A stretch of DNA of 64,000 bases from CAIXSC01 sp046349915 (GCA_046349915.1 JAXMBL010000007.1:186001-250000); one strand, 5' to 3'; positions 45,270 through 54,686 are shown, numbered from the stretch's first letter. Numbers and translations: made by a program. Notes: a model not told the origin generated them from the sequence alone.

Positions 45270-45332
45270 TTGGACAGCGCGAGGTTTGTGAAGTCGGCTT
45301 TCATCCTTGCTCCCGAGCCCTACAGCCGTGAT

Positions 45333-45495
45333 GGGACCACGAATCTCGCGAATTGGACGAATGAGAGGTCGGACCTGGGTAGGTCATGCGCGACTGGCCG
45401 TGGCGGCCTGAGATGGGGACCACGTGCGCGCACGATTGCCATCCAGCATCTTCCCCCTCAGACTGGATTCGTGGAATTCGTACGATTCGTGGTCC
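45333..45495. repeat. MITE-like element, tandem copy 1 (163 bp)
   Basis: The left end GGGACCACGAATCTCGCGAA then TTGGACGAAT and the right end (reverse complement GGACCACGAATCGTACGAAT then TCCACGAAT) are imperfect terminal inverted repeats of about 30 bp. It lies between the convergent DUF1501 and phosphoesterase genes; the sequence between 45270 and 45332 shows no gene. Confidence 0.8.
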
Positions 45496-45550
45496 AACAC
45501 CTTCCGTGACTCCCAACTGCGAACTTGCTCCCGAGCCATACGGTCATGAT

Positions 45551-45713
45551 GGGACCACGAATCGCGCGAATTGGACGAATGAGAGGTCTGACCTGTTTGG
45601 GGCATGCGCGACTGGCTGTGGCGGCCTGACATGGGGACCACGCGCGCGGACGATTGTCATCCAGCATCTTCCCTCTCAGTCTGGATTCGTGGAATTCGTA
45701 CGATTCGTGGTCC
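45551..45713. repeat. MITE-like element, tandem copy 2 (163 bp)
   Basis: Same ends and length as the copy at 45333, with 26 of 30 terminal inverted-repeat positions paired and interior sequence nearly identical. The copies plus their flanks recur with a 218-bp period (TTGCTCCCGAGCC at about 45307 and 45525). Confidence 0.85.
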
Positions 45714-45716
45714 CCA

Positions 45717-46982
45717 CTATCCCGAGCCGTCGTCTCGGCACAGGGTGAGCAGCGGCAATTCGGGTGGGCAGTTCCAACGTAGAGGTTCTTCCCCCGACAT
45801 GCCGCGACTGACGTGCATCACCATGCCGCGTTCGTCGAACACTCCGCCCGCATACTTCACCCCATAACGGCTCGGCGCCACCACGGGTCCCAGCAACGGA
45901 AAGACAATCTGGCCGCCGTGAGTGTGACCGGCCAGCATCAATGGAAATTCGCGGTCGATGGCCCAACGTACTTGATCAGGGGCATGCGAGAGCAAAATTC
46001 GGAAGGGCGAGTGCTCTGCGTCGAGTGCGTGTGGTTGGGGCCTCGGAGGCACTTCTGGCGCCGGTCCAAACCAAGGCAACTCGTTGCCAAAGATTTCGAT
46101 GGTGTGCCCGTTGATCGTAATTGTTTGCTGAGTGCCGCCGACATCGCGGAAGCCAAGTCGAGTTAATTCGCGGCGCAGTGCGATCGGGTCGCCTCGTCGC
46201 AGATCGTGGTTGCCCAGCAAGAAGAATTTTCCTTGGCGAGCTTGCAGACGTCCCAGGGTTCCTTCAAGCCAACTGAAGCACGACCAGTTGTCGACGATGT
46301 CGCCTGTCACCACGATCAAGTCCGCGTCGAATTCGTTCACGCGATCCATTTGATATTCGAAATACTCGCGAGCGATCCGGCCCGTGAAATGTAGATCGGA
46401 AAGATGGGCGATGGTCAGGCCCTCGAGTGCTGCGGGTAGTGTGGGGACCGCCAGCGTCTTCCGGACCACTTCGACATGGAATAGTTGATTGCCGGGAAGG
46501 GCGGCGCACCACTTCCCAACGCCTTCGCCTACCAGCGACACAGGTAGTTCGTGCGCCACATTAATCAGCGTCCCTTGGCTGCTTCGCAGCGAGCGAGGGC
46601 GACGACGCCGACGATTCGCCCATTGAACCGCCGCGTACCAGAAGAGTCCGCAGCAAAACGCGGCGTACGTCATCGCCTCGAACTGGACGATGGAGAGCGA
46701 TTGAGTCCAGGCGGCAAGCGACTCTAGTGAAACGGTTGATGCGGCAAGGTCGGTGAACCGAATACCGCGACCGATAAGTAGCCACCAAATTGGCGGCGCG
46801 ACGAGCAACCACATCGCCACGGGCTGCTCGACCGCTTTCACCAATCGATAGTGATAACCGGTCGAGTGGAGTCGATTGACGATGGCCACGCAGAGAACCA
46901 CGTGCCCCGCGAGCGCGAAGGCGATGCCGCAGCCAATGATCAGGACGGCGACCACACTCAGGCCGCTCCCCTGTCCAGCCAC
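45717..46982 (-). CDS. Membrane metallophosphoesterase
   Basis: A 421-residue protein from GTG 46982. Residues 1-125 have about four membrane helices. The calcineurin-like phosphoesterase domain (about 185-400) has IAHLSDLHFTG (motif I), VVTGDIVDNW (II), FLLGNHDLRRGD (III) and GHTHGGQIVFP (IV), complete for a two-metal enzyme. YaeI-like enzymes of this layout cleave UDP-2,3-diacylglucosamine or other phosphoesters; substrate here is unknown. The 5' end overlaps the PAS-GAF-REC gene by 25 bp, suggesting coupled expression. Confidence 0.9.
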   Translation of the reverse strand: MAGQGSGLSVVAVLIIGCGIAFALAGHVVLCVAIVNRLHSTGYHYRLVKAVEQPVAMWLLVAPPIWWLLIGRGIRFTDLAASTVSLESLAAWTQSLSIVQFEAMTYAAFCCGLFWYAAVQWANRRRRRPRSLRSSQGTLINVAHELPVSLVGEGVGKWCAALPGNQLFHVEVVRKTLAVPTLPAALEGLTIAHLSDLHFTGRIAREYFEYQMDRVNEFDADLIVVTGDIVDNWSCFSWLEGTLGRLQARQGKFFLLGNHDLRRGDPIALRRELTRLGFRDVGGTQQTITINGHTIEIFGNELPWFGPAPEVPPRPQPHALDAEHSPFRILLSHAPDQVRWAIDREFPLMLAGHTHGGQIVFPLLGPVVAPSRYGVKYAGGVFDERGMVMHVSRGMSGEEPLRWNCPPELPLLTLCRDDGSG

Positions 46983-48493
46983 TCCAGCACGATTTCCACG
47001 ACGTCGATCACTTGGTCGCGTCGCAACGGTTTGGCGACCAGGGCCTTCTCGTGGAGACCATCCGAACGGGCGTCAGCGACCACGTGCCGAGGATCGTAGC
47101 CGTAGCCCTTCATGAGAATCAGCGGTACGGTCGCGTAGATCGGCTTGAGCTTCTGCATCAACTCGTAGCCCGTCATGTCGCTTAAGAGAATGTCGGACAT
47201 GACAATATCGTATTGATCGAGCGGGCCGCAGTTGCGAATCATCAAATTGGCTTCGGTGCCATTCTGAGCCGTCTCGACCACGCAGCCGAATTTCTCGAGA
47301 TAGTTGTGAGCGTCTTTGCGAGTCGTATCGTCGGCGTCGACGACGAGTATGCGGCGATCGCGAAGCCGAGGGCGAGGTTTTTCCTGCGATTGGGTGGTCG
47401 CGGGAATCGCTTCGGCGGGCGCCAAACTCTGCCCCACGCGATAAATCACTTTCTTGATAGTACGGGCGTTTTCCAGAATCTCCCGCATACGAGCCCAATC
47501 AGGACAGTCTTTGCCGACGTATCGCTCCATGACCAGTACGGCCGTGTTGAGAATCTCGTCGATCGGCTTGGCCACCTCGCGATGAATGGCTTCGACGCTT
47601 TGCAGAGCGGTGTCGATCTGTTGCGCGTGCAGCAGGTCCAAGGTGTTGAGAGCGTTGGCGACATCCCGCGAGAAAATCTCCAGGAATTGGAGGTCGCTCT
47701 CCATGAATGCTCGCGGATTCGGACTCTCGACGTTGAAGGTCCCGATCACTTGTTCGTGGAGCATCAACGGGACGGTCATCGAGCTTTTCGCGCCCTTAAA
47801 GCCTTCGATGTACAGTGGATCGCGAGCCGTGTCCTCGCACAAATAACTCTTCCCCGAGGCCGCGACGAATCCTGTCACGCCGTTCTTGACCGGTTCCGCC
47901 TTGAGTTCCCGAACCGCGGCCGCTCGATCGAGTCCAAAGGAGAGCAGAGGGGTCAGCACCTGAGTGGCGGGATTGAGCAGGCGAATCTCAATGACGTCGA
48001 AATGCAGTAGGTGCTGAGTGAAATGGACAATGTTCTGCTTGAGATGCTCGATCCGCTCATCGACCGTCATCTGGCCCACTTCTTCGGGCAGCATCTTGGC
48101 AAGTTCCGCGCCAGCTTTATGGATAGCCTCCATCATCTGGAGCTGGAGCACCTCTTGAGTGACTTCCCGCATGGTGACGATCAACTGTTGCGGAGTCAGG
48201 AAGTCGTGTCGCACGGGCGCCACATGGAAGTGGAAGAAGCGATTGTCCTTGGTTCTGATCCGGGCGCCGCTCGCCTCGCCCATCACCAACGCCGTATTGA
48301 ACGGACAGTAGTCGGGGCCCAACAATTCGGGGTTGTCGAGCACTTCGTAGAAGTCACGCTCGATCGGGTCTTCACATTGCGTCCAACGGCGAAACTGTTG
48401 ATTCGCCCACTGGATCACATGGTCGGAGTCCAGTACGACCACGCCATCCGGCATGTATTCTAGAATCCGTTCCTGCGATATCGTCGGTGTCAT
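46958..48493 (-). CDS. PAS-GAF-receiver signalling protein without kinase domain
   Basis: A 511-residue cytoplasmic protein. Residues 10-115 are a PAS domain (MPDGVVVLDSDHVIQWANQQ then FRRW). Residues about 140-295 are a GAF domain (GVTGFVAASGKSYLCEDTAR, SSMTVPLMLHEQVIGTFNVE). Residues 295-360 form a helical DHp-like pair with SVEAIHREVAKPIDEILNTA, but no HATPase domain follows. Residues 384-505 are a receiver with VVDADD, phosphoacceptor Asp in IVMSDILLSDMTG and the Lys in ALVAKPL. The usual Thr/Ser after strand 4 is Lys (LILMKGYGYD; codon AAG). It therefore may lack normal phosphorylation-linked switching. Upstream of and overlapping the phosphoesterase gene. Confidence 0.88.
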   Translation of the reverse strand: MTPTISQERILEYMPDGVVVLDSDHVIQWANQQFRRWTQCEDPIERDFYEVLDNPELLGPDYCPFNTALVMGEASGARIRTKDNRFFHFHVAPVRHDFLTPQQLIVTMREVTQEVLQLQMMEAIHKAGAELAKMLPEEVGQMTVDERIEHLKQNIVHFTQHLLHFDVIEIRLLNPATQVLTPLLSFGLDRAAAVRELKAEPVKNGVTGFVAASGKSYLCEDTARDPLYIEGFKGAKSSMTVPLMLHEQVIGTFNVESPNPRAFMESDLQFLEIFSRDVANALNTLDLLHAQQIDTALQSVEAIHREVAKPIDEILNTAVLVMERYVGKDCPDWARMREILENARTIKKVIYRVGQSLAPAEAIPATTQSQEKPRPRLRDRRILVVDADDTTRKDAHNYLEKFGCVVETAQNGTEANLMIRNCGPLDQYDIVMSDILLSDMTGYELMQKLKPIYATVPLILMKGYGYDPRHVVADARSDGLHEKALVAKPLRRDQVIDVVEIVLEWLDRGAA

Positions 48494-48699
48494 GTGCGAG
48501 CTTACTGCCCCCGTTATGCGAGGAAAAACCAGCCGACACGGAATTATAGGGCATCCACCCTAGTGGAACAATGGAATTGCGGTTTCCCCTGGCAGGAGTT
48601 GAATCGGATACACCTGCTCCATAAATTCACCAACCATCCCAGAGTCCCCCGTAGTCAATTCTCTCCCCCACCGCACCACCCCAATTATCGTCGCTTCGC

Positions 48700-50085
48700 A
48701 TGTCATCGTTACTCTGTCTGTTTACCCTAGTCGTCGCCTTCGAACCGCCCATCCCTCCCGTGCATGGAGTGGACCGAGTGGCTCGGCAGCGATCGGCGAT
48801 GGAATCCCACTTGAAGCAAGTCGGGATCGAGCCGACGTCCCTCGGTGCTCGCCGATTCCTCGCCGGGTTCGCCCCCGCCGGAACCGCGACTCGACGACTG
48901 GATCTGTTATTAGAAAGTCTGGGGGCCGCTGATTTTTCACAGCGCGAAACGGCGACTCAACGGCTGAGCGAAGAGCCTTACGTTCCCGAGCCGTGGTTGC
49001 GGCGAGCGGCCGCGTCGGCCGACCCCGAAGTTCAATGGCGGGCGTCGCAAGTGATTGCTAAAGCGGGAGTTCGGCACTCGCAGACACTGCGAGCCGTCTG
49101 CGTGATTGCGTGGGGGCCCGCAGCCTCATCCCTCGCTTCATCTCCACTCGCACCAGCACCTGAGCCAGTGCCAGCACCTTCCGACCGGGCAGTCCCCGCG
49201 ACGCCCACGGTCGATGAGCCGCTTGCCAGCGAGAACGCCGAGGTGCTTGTCGAGTCGTTGGTACGGGAGTCGACCGACTCGTCCCTTATCGCGTTCGTCC
49301 GTCAGCAATTTCCCTCGGGGCGTCGCGAGTCCAAGAAGTCGCCGCAACCTCAATTGCGCTCGCTCCCTTGGCTCGCGATCTATGACCGTGCCACGTTGGG
49401 TGAGCATACTTTGGTGGCTACGGGGACTCGCGGTGTCACGCTCGAGATTGACGCCGCCGGTGTAACTCGCTGGCGACTCCCCTATCGCGCCTGGAGCGCC
49501 GAACGACGGTCGAACGGTCTGACTCTGCTTGCGTCGCTTGACGAGCAGCGAATTGTTGAAGTCGATACGGCGGGCCAAGTTCTTTGGATGCACTCGTTGG
49601 CGGCGACTCGAGCCAAGCCATTGGCTGGGGGGCGAGTACTTGCTGTCGACTATCCAGCTGGCCAAGTGGTTGAACTGCTGCGGGACCAATCAGTGGCATG
49701 GCGATATCAGGCGCCTGATCCCTGCTTCGACGCCGAACGACTGCCTAGCGGCCACACATTGGTGGCGTGCGCCAACCTGGTGCAAGAAGTTTCGCCGCTT
49801 GGCGAAGTGGTTTGGCAGTGGCAGGTGCGAGGGCGATTGAACGGCTTGCAGGCGCTCGCCAGCGGGCATCTACTCGTCGCAAACTACGGGGCCAATGAAG
49901 TGGCGGAATTAGACGACGCTGGAGCGGTGGTGTGGAAGATCAGCGAACCCCAGCCCAGCGATGCGTTTCGGCTGCCTAGTGGCCATACATTGGTCACCAC
50001 CGCTCAGCGAGTGGTCGAGTTTGATTCGGGAGGGAAGGAAGTTCGGGTGTTGACCACGGCCAAATACGGGTCCGCTCGTCGCTAG
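48700..50085 (+). CDS. PQQ-like beta-propeller protein, exported
   Basis: A 461-residue protein. The first 14 residues are hydrophobic (signal-like). A helical region (20-120, HEAT-like: LDLLLESLGAADFSQRETAT, ASADPEVQWRASQVIAKAG) is followed by an A/P/S-rich linker and seven or so beta-propeller blades from about 225 on (GVTLEIDAAGVTRWRLPY, VWQWQVRGRLNGLQALASGH, LLVANYGANEVAELDDAGAV). Such outer-surface propellers are common in Planctomycetes. No catalytic motif identified. Divergent from the PAS-GAF-REC gene, with 206 bp between. Confidence 0.8.
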   Translation: MSSLLCLFTLVVAFEPPIPPVHGVDRVARQRSAMESHLKQVGIEPTSLGARRFLAGFAPAGTATRRLDLLLESLGAADFSQRETATQRLSEEPYVPEPWLRRAAASADPEVQWRASQVIAKAGVRHSQTLRAVCVIAWGPAASSLASSPLAPAPEPVPAPSDRAVPATPTVDEPLASENAEVLVESLVRESTDSSLIAFVRQQFPSGRRESKKSPQPQLRSLPWLAIYDRATLGEHTLVATGTRGVTLEIDAAGVTRWRLPYRAWSAERRSNGLTLLASLDEQRIVEVDTAGQVLWMHSLAATRAKPLAGGRVLAVDYPAGQVVELLRDQSVAWRYQAPDPCFDAERLPSGHTLVACANLVQEVSPLGEVVWQWQVRGRLNGLQALASGHLLVANYGANEVAELDDAGAVVWKISEPQPSDAFRLPSGHTLVTTAQRVVEFDSGGKEVRVLTTAKYGSARR

Positions 50086-50225
50086 CGCCGCCTCAATCGG
50101 TAAAGGAGTTGCCATCGGCATCTTACTAGCGGGACGCCAGTGTGAGCCTTCGTGGGACCGATGATCCGGGGAGGAGAAGCGGCCGGCGGCGCCGGTCGAG
50201 TTCGTGGATTGTCGGGGAGATTGCC

Positions 50226-50468
50226 ATGATTCGCGCCTTGTTCCTGGCCGTGGGACTGTCGACGCTCATTCTTGGGCTGGAGTGCTTGGTCGTTGAAAAG
50301 GCGACGCTGGCTGGCCCGCCCGCTCAGCGGAATACCTGGGGGCAAGTCGTTTCCGCGCCGCCGCAAGTGATCACGCCGCCCGAATGGGCGCCCTGGGGGT
50401 TCATCACCGGCGGCGCTGTCGTCCTGCTCTACTCGTTCACGATTCCAAAACGAGTCGCCGGCGGCTGA
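50226..50468 (+). CDS. Small membrane protein of unknown function
   Basis: An 80-residue protein from ATG 50226 (GGGGAGATT just upstream). Two hydrophobic segments, MIRALFLAVGLSTLILGLEC and WGFITGGAVVLLYSFTI, flank a short soluble loop (about 30-58) with no charged cluster. It is convergent with the propeller gene ending at 50618 and followed by palindromic repeats. Unknown function. Confidence 0.7.
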   Translation: MIRALFLAVGLSTLILGLECLVVEKATLAGPPAQRNTWGQVVSAPPQVITPPEWAPWGFITGGAVVLLYSFTIPKRVAGG

Positions 50469-50497
50469 TTTCCTGAACGGACCACCACAAAGTTGTA

Positions 50498-50555
50498 CGA
50501 CGGACTTCCAGTCCGTCGATCCGTTCCTACCGTACGACGGACTTCTAGTCCGTCG
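50498..50555. repeat. Pair of CGACGGAC palindromes at a convergent junction
   Basis: 50498-50518 (CGACGGACTTCCAGTCCGTC plus G) and 50535-50555 (CGACGGACTTCTAGTCCGTC plus G), between the stops of the small membrane gene (50468) and the propeller gene (50618). Confidence 0.9.
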
Positions 50556-50617
50556 TTTGGGTCTGTGCACAACGGGCCCAGCGACCCGCTCACAAATTGA
50601 GCAGCCCAAGTCGCCAA

Positions 50618-51922
50618 TCACTTCCGCACATCGACACAGACGATTTCAGCGTCGTCGCGGAGGAATAGTCGTCCTTGAGCGAGCGCGGCGGACTGACGCG
50701 TCGGTCCCAGCACGCTCATCCGCCCCAACTCTTCATAGCCCTTCGGCGTCGCTCGAACCACGACCAACTCGCCCTCCATGGTCGAGCAGAACAATTTGCC
50801 ATCGGCGGCAATCAGATTCCCTTTGCCGAAACGTAGCTTTTGCCAAACACGTTCCCCCGTCGCCCCTTTGACGCAGGTCAAGTGAGTCACGGGGCCCGCC
50901 GCGCCGACGTTATCCATCCCGTACAGGTAGCCGTCGATTGCGATCGACGTTTGCCACTCGCTGCGCAGCACGCTTTTCGGTCCCAACGAGGCCCAGCGTT
51001 CGTCCACGGTGAACTTTTTGCCTGCTTGCTCCAAGCCCAGCAAGACGCAGCCATGGTTCTCGCCCGACGAGACGAACAGTCCGTCCGCCACCGTCACGGG
51101 GGTGGCCGTGTTGCAATAGAAGTCGGTCTCAAAGGGGAAACGCCAAAGCTGTTCCCCGCGTTTCGGGTCGAGTCCGAGTATCGAGGCGCCGGTCGCGACG
51201 ACCACTTGAGTACGGCCTGCCAATTCGAGCAGCGTCGGGGAAGAATAGCCCGCGGGATCGCTGCCGCCTTTCCACGCGAGTTCGCCTGTCTTGAGCGAGT
51301 AGGCGGCGACGGAGGCGTTGGGCGCGCCTACCAGCACCAGTACATTCTCGCCGACGACCAGCGGCGAGCTTGCCATCCCATACTCGGCCGATTTACCACC
51401 CAGCTCTTCCACCACGTTACGCGACCATTGTTTCTTGCCGTCCGCTAAGTTGACCGCGACCAGAATTCCCTCGCCGGTGAATGCCAACGCTTGTGTGGAG
51501 GTGAGCGCCGGAGTGGCTCGAGGACCATTGCCCATCGAATTGCGGTACTCGGGGGCGAGTTCGGTGCGCCAGAGTTCGGTTCCCGAGTCGGCTTGTAGGG
51601 CGAGCAGCCATTGTTTGCCGGCGGACTGGACCATGGTCACGGCGTAACGTCCGCGGACCGCGATGCCCGACATGCCCACGCCTCCCTTCACTCGCCAGGC
51701 GATTTTCGGGCCGCCGTCCGGCCAGGTCTCGAGTAGGCCTTTTTCCTGGGAGATTCCATTGCGGTTCGGGCCGAGGAATTGCGGCCAATCGGGCGCTGGC
51801 TGTCCCTTGGCGAGCGAGGGCGCTGCCAATGACGCAATTCCACCCAACATGGCGAGCAGCCAGATAAGGGAGAATGATCTGGCGTAGGAAGGCGAGGTCC
51901 GAGAGAGGCGAAGGGCATCCAT
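50618..51922 (-). CDS. PQQ-like beta-propeller protein, exported
   Basis: A 434-residue protein from ATG 51922 (AGGAT 8 nt before it); the longer frame upstream runs antisense to the methyltransferase gene. Signal peptide (hydrophobic 15-33, ending SLAKGQ). Propeller blades carry DWPQFLGPNRNGISQEKGL (the N-terminal planctomycete PQQ-like signature), LLALQADSGTELWRTEL, VVATGASILGLDPKRGEQLW and LTCVKGATGERVWQKL. Probably a surface or periplasmic binding protein. Function unknown. Confidence 0.88.
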   Translation of the reverse strand: MDALRLSRTSPSYARSFSLIWLLAMLGGIASLAAPSLAKGQPAPDWPQFLGPNRNGISQEKGLLETWPDGGPKIAWRVKGGVGMSGIAVRGRYAVTMVQSAGKQWLLALQADSGTELWRTELAPEYRNSMGNGPRATPALTSTQALAFTGEGILVAVNLADGKKQWSRNVVEELGGKSAEYGMASSPLVVGENVLVLVGAPNASVAAYSLKTGELAWKGGSDPAGYSSPTLLELAGRTQVVVATGASILGLDPKRGEQLWRFPFETDFYCNTATPVTVADGLFVSSGENHGCVLLGLEQAGKKFTVDERWASLGPKSVLRSEWQTSIAIDGYLYGMDNVGAAGPVTHLTCVKGATGERVWQKLRFGKGNLIAADGKLFCSTMEGELVVVRATPKGYEELGRMSVLGPTRQSAALAQGRLFLRDDAEIVCVDVRK

Positions 51923-52055
51923 GAACAAATCCTTGCGAATTGAGCAGTCCGACACTCGTGACGAAAACGCATCATGGGCGCGCCGCCAACTTCCCCGCAA
52001 GGCGGATTGATGCCCGGGTGACTGATCGCCAGGGTCGACGATACAATGCCGCGCC

Positions 52056-52679
52056 ATGTTGACTCCTATTGAACTCCCCGATTTCTCGATCGCCGCGCCG
52101 CCTTCGTCCAAGGCGATGTCGCTGTTGCGCGAGGCCGATCGACGCATTGACGATTTCATTCACCATCGACGAGGACCGCTCATCCATGGCTTCGTCCCCA
52201 GCGACTTTCGCATGGTTGACGCCTGCCTGCGTTGGATTGTCGAACGCCAATTGGCGCCCGGTCACGCCTTTTGCGAGTGGGGGAGCGGCTTTGGCGTGAT
52301 CACTCTCCTGGCGGCGCTCCACGATTTCGACGCGTGTGGCATCGAGGTGGAGGAGGAACTTGTCGAGCAAGCTCGACTGCTGGCCGAAGACTTCGACATT
52401 ACGGCGCAGTTCGGGCATGGCAGCGCCATTCCTCCTGGCAAGAGCAAGTTGGAAAAATACTTGGTCGAGCAATCCTTGGTCGACACCGATACTCCCGACG
52501 CTTACGGCGAACTCGGGCTCGAGATCGACGACTTTGACCTCGTCTTCGTTTTCCCCTGGCCCGGCGAAGAAGCGTTTTGGGAGAATCTGTTCAACCAGTG
52601 CGCGTCCGACGGCGCTCTATTGATGACGTATCACGGCGTCAATGATCTACGTCTCCAACGCCGTGTTCGCGGCAAGTGA
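52056..52679 (+). CDS. Class I SAM-dependent methyltransferase
   Basis: A 207-residue protein. SAM motif I is HAFCEWGSGFGVITLLAAL, strand 2 acidic end GIEVEEELVEQARLL and motif IV-like DFDLVFVFPWPGEEAFW. No target-specific domain. GATACAAT about 12 nt upstream of ATG 52056 could be a -10 box, which would give a nearly leaderless message. Substrate not known. Convergent with the M23 peptidase gene. Confidence 0.83.
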   Translation: MLTPIELPDFSIAAPPSSKAMSLLREADRRIDDFIHHRRGPLIHGFVPSDFRMVDACLRWIVERQLAPGHAFCEWGSGFGVITLLAALHDFDACGIEVEEELVEQARLLAEDFDITAQFGHGSAIPPGKSKLEKYLVEQSLVDTDTPDAYGELGLEIDDFDLVFVFPWPGEEAFWENLFNQCASDGALLMTYHGVNDLRLQRRVRGK

Positions 52680-52695
52680 CGCCGTTCATCTTCCC

Positions 52696-52716
52696 AGGCA
52701 GTCGGACGAGAAAACA
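52696..52716 (+). repeat. Dispersed repeat relative
   Basis: AGGCAGTCGGACGAGAAAAC, a shorter variant of the GGCAGCCGGACGAAAAAAC family, in the convergent gap upstream of the palindrome pair. Confidence 0.5.
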
Positions 52717-52721
52717 AAGTA

Positions 52722-52775
52722 CGACGGACTTCTAGTCCGTCGCTCCGCCCTGTACGACGGATTTCCCGTCCGTCG
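52722..52775. repeat. Pair of CGACGGAC palindromes at a convergent junction
   Basis: 52722-52742 (CGACGGACTTCTAGTCCGTC plus G) and a slightly imperfect copy 52755-52775 (CGACGGATTTCCCGTCCGTC plus G), between the methyltransferase stop (52679) and the M23 gene stop (52794). Confidence 0.88.
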
Positions 52776-52793
52776 ATTCGGGCCAAACCACGG

Positions 52794-54413
52794 CTACTCG
52801 CCAACCACAATCTTCAATCGAGCGACGGCGGTATAGCCGAGCCGATTGGTGCGTTCGACTTTCGCCAGATAGATGCCAGGCTTGGCGAAGCGATGCGTAG
52901 TGCGAGCGTATCCATCTTTGGCCAGCATCACGGCGTTGCCGTCGCTACGAACTTTGACGGGCGGCGAACCATCGCCGAAGTCCCACGTTTCTTCCCCATC
53001 TGTCGTGCGAAAGGTGCGCACGAAGAATGTCACCTCATCGCCCACCTTGACGCCTCGTGAAGGGGCGAAGGCGGCATGGATCGAAGGAGGCAAACGATCG
53101 GGTTGTTGAGCATCGAGTACATGGACGATCGCAAAGTCATAGTCGACTCGTCCGCGAGCATCCGTAACCGCAAGGATCTCGCTGTAGACGCCAGGGCGAG
53201 TGTATTGGCGTTCGAAGGTCGCGCTCGACGCAGTTTGGCCATCCCCGCAACGCCACTCGTACTTGGCAATCGGGCCCGCGGCGGACCAGGAGCGCGTGCC
53301 GTCGAGCGTGAGGGGCTGGCCTGTCACTGCAAACAGATGAGGACGAGCGACGGCGATGAAGTCCAACTGTTGCTGCCGAATCGCGGCTTCCCACAAGAAG
53401 GCGTAGCCATCGATGATTCCCCATTTCCCGGACGGCTGACGACCACTGATGTCGAAATGCAAATGCGACCAGCCGCCGCTGCCTCCTTCTTTGCCCAGTA
53501 CGCCGATGGGGTGACCCCGATGTATGCGGGCGCCCAGCTTGAGATTGGAATCGATGGTTTGAAGATGGCTATAGCGGTAATACCAACCCCGTGCATCGAG
53601 AAGGTAGACGACGTCGTAACGAGGGGCGATGGGAGTTTTTTCAAAACCGGCCAATCGTTCCACTCCTAGTGAAACGACCAATCCGTCCGTAGCGGCCGCT
53701 ACGGAGACTCGTCCTTCCGCGCCGCCAATGTCGAGTCCATAGTGGTAGTAGACTGCGCCAGTCCCCGGTTTCTCGCCGCCGTCCACGTAAGTTGGTTCGT
53801 TCGCCATTTGCGTGGCGCTGGCGAACCAAGCTTGATCGACGGGATACTGAAACGTCTCGGGATCGATCAGAGGACCGTGCGCGGGCCACAAGCGAAGGCG
53901 AGCATCTTTGTCGAGCCCCCAGGGATCGAGCTTAGCGGACGTTTGTGTGGAATTGCGTGGGTAGCCCGCCGTGATCGGGCAATCGATGCGGACTCCTGAC
54001 ACCTCCACGGGCAAGCGGTAGTTGGCCGAAACCAACTCGAGCGTTGCGTCGTCGACCTGAACCTTCACGACGGCTCGCCGCACCGCGCCGCGAACAGAAT
54101 CTCGCTGTTCCCGCAAATCCAAGAGAGTGACTCGCACTTTCTTATCCGGCGTCACCTGCACATCCGCGGATTCGCCGATCTTCAAATCAACCGTCGCCAT
54201 GGGGGCGGCGAGGGTTGGAGTCGGCAGTGTTGAGTCGGAGTTCTTTGCCGCGTCAGGCTCGACGCCCCACACGCACGGGACGGCCATCGCGACCACGGCG
54301 ATCAAGGCGCTCGTAATCAATCGCCGGCTCAACGACTTGATGCCGGCCAGCGTTTTCTCGCCCGCCGGGGATTGAAAAGAGCGAAACGCGGGAAGGTGAA
54401 TCGGGTCGGACAT
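52794..54413 (-). CDS. M23 family metallopeptidase with PKD domains
   Basis: A 539-residue exported protein (hydrophobic segment at about 31-49 after a basic N-region). M23 zinc motifs: VYYHYGLDIGG (HxxxD, about 222-232) and GWSHLHFDISG (HxH, about 310-317). Two PKD-like domains follow: KYEWRCGDGQTASSATFERQ (about 380-430) and ETWDFGDGSPPVKV (about 470-539). M23 enzymes cut peptide crosslinks in peptidoglycan or other Gly-rich peptides; PKD domains bind surfaces. Divergent from the DUF1501 gene with a 273-bp region between, no other feature seen there. Confidence 0.92.
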   Translation of the reverse strand: MSDPIHLPAFRSFQSPAGEKTLAGIKSLSRRLITSALIAVVAMAVPCVWGVEPDAAKNSDSTLPTPTLAAPMATVDLKIGESADVQVTPDKKVRVTLLDLREQRDSVRGAVRRAVVKVQVDDATLELVSANYRLPVEVSGVRIDCPITAGYPRNSTQTSAKLDPWGLDKDARLRLWPAHGPLIDPETFQYPVDQAWFASATQMANEPTYVDGGEKPGTGAVYYHYGLDIGGAEGRVSVAAATDGLVVSLGVERLAGFEKTPIAPRYDVVYLLDARGWYYRYSHLQTIDSNLKLGARIHRGHPIGVLGKEGGSGGWSHLHFDISGRQPSGKWGIIDGYAFLWEAAIRQQQLDFIAVARPHLFAVTGQPLTLDGTRSWSAAGPIAKYEWRCGDGQTASSATFERQYTRPGVYSEILAVTDARGRVDYDFAIVHVLDAQQPDRLPPSIHAAFAPSRGVKVGDEVTFFVRTFRTTDGEETWDFGDGSPPVKVRSDGNAVMLAKDGYARTTHRFAKPGIYLAKVERTNRLGYTAVARLKIVVGE

Positions 54414-54686
54414 TGTGGCTCTCCGACATTAGGAATACTGCGTGGAAGGAATAAACCGTGGGCGAGGTGGAGTTCACTTTGGAAGGTGAGACGCGACGAA
54501 CTGGCGACGGGCGTCGGGTCGAGTTTGTTATATCGTCGAGGCTGTAGTGTGAAACAGTTGGCTGGGGTCTGCAAGCAGCTACAGTGGAGATGCGTCGCGG
54601 ATTGGGGTAGAACGATACATGGTAGCGGGTTAAGCCCATGTGAGCCGGGTTCGTGAGGCAGTTGCACGCTGCCAGGAGCGATTGAG

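Noticed and set aside
45333..45713. Tandem repeat considered as a CRISPR array
   Set aside because: Only two units with long, near-identical interiors; no short repeats with unique spacers and no cas genes.
48494..48699. Search for regulatory sites in the divergent gap
   Set aside because: No convincing -35/-10 pair or operator by eye.
54640..54686. Sequence GGGTTCGTGAGGC considered as part of a tRNA
   Set aside because: No acceptor stem, anticodon arm or TTCRANNC loop can be built around it.
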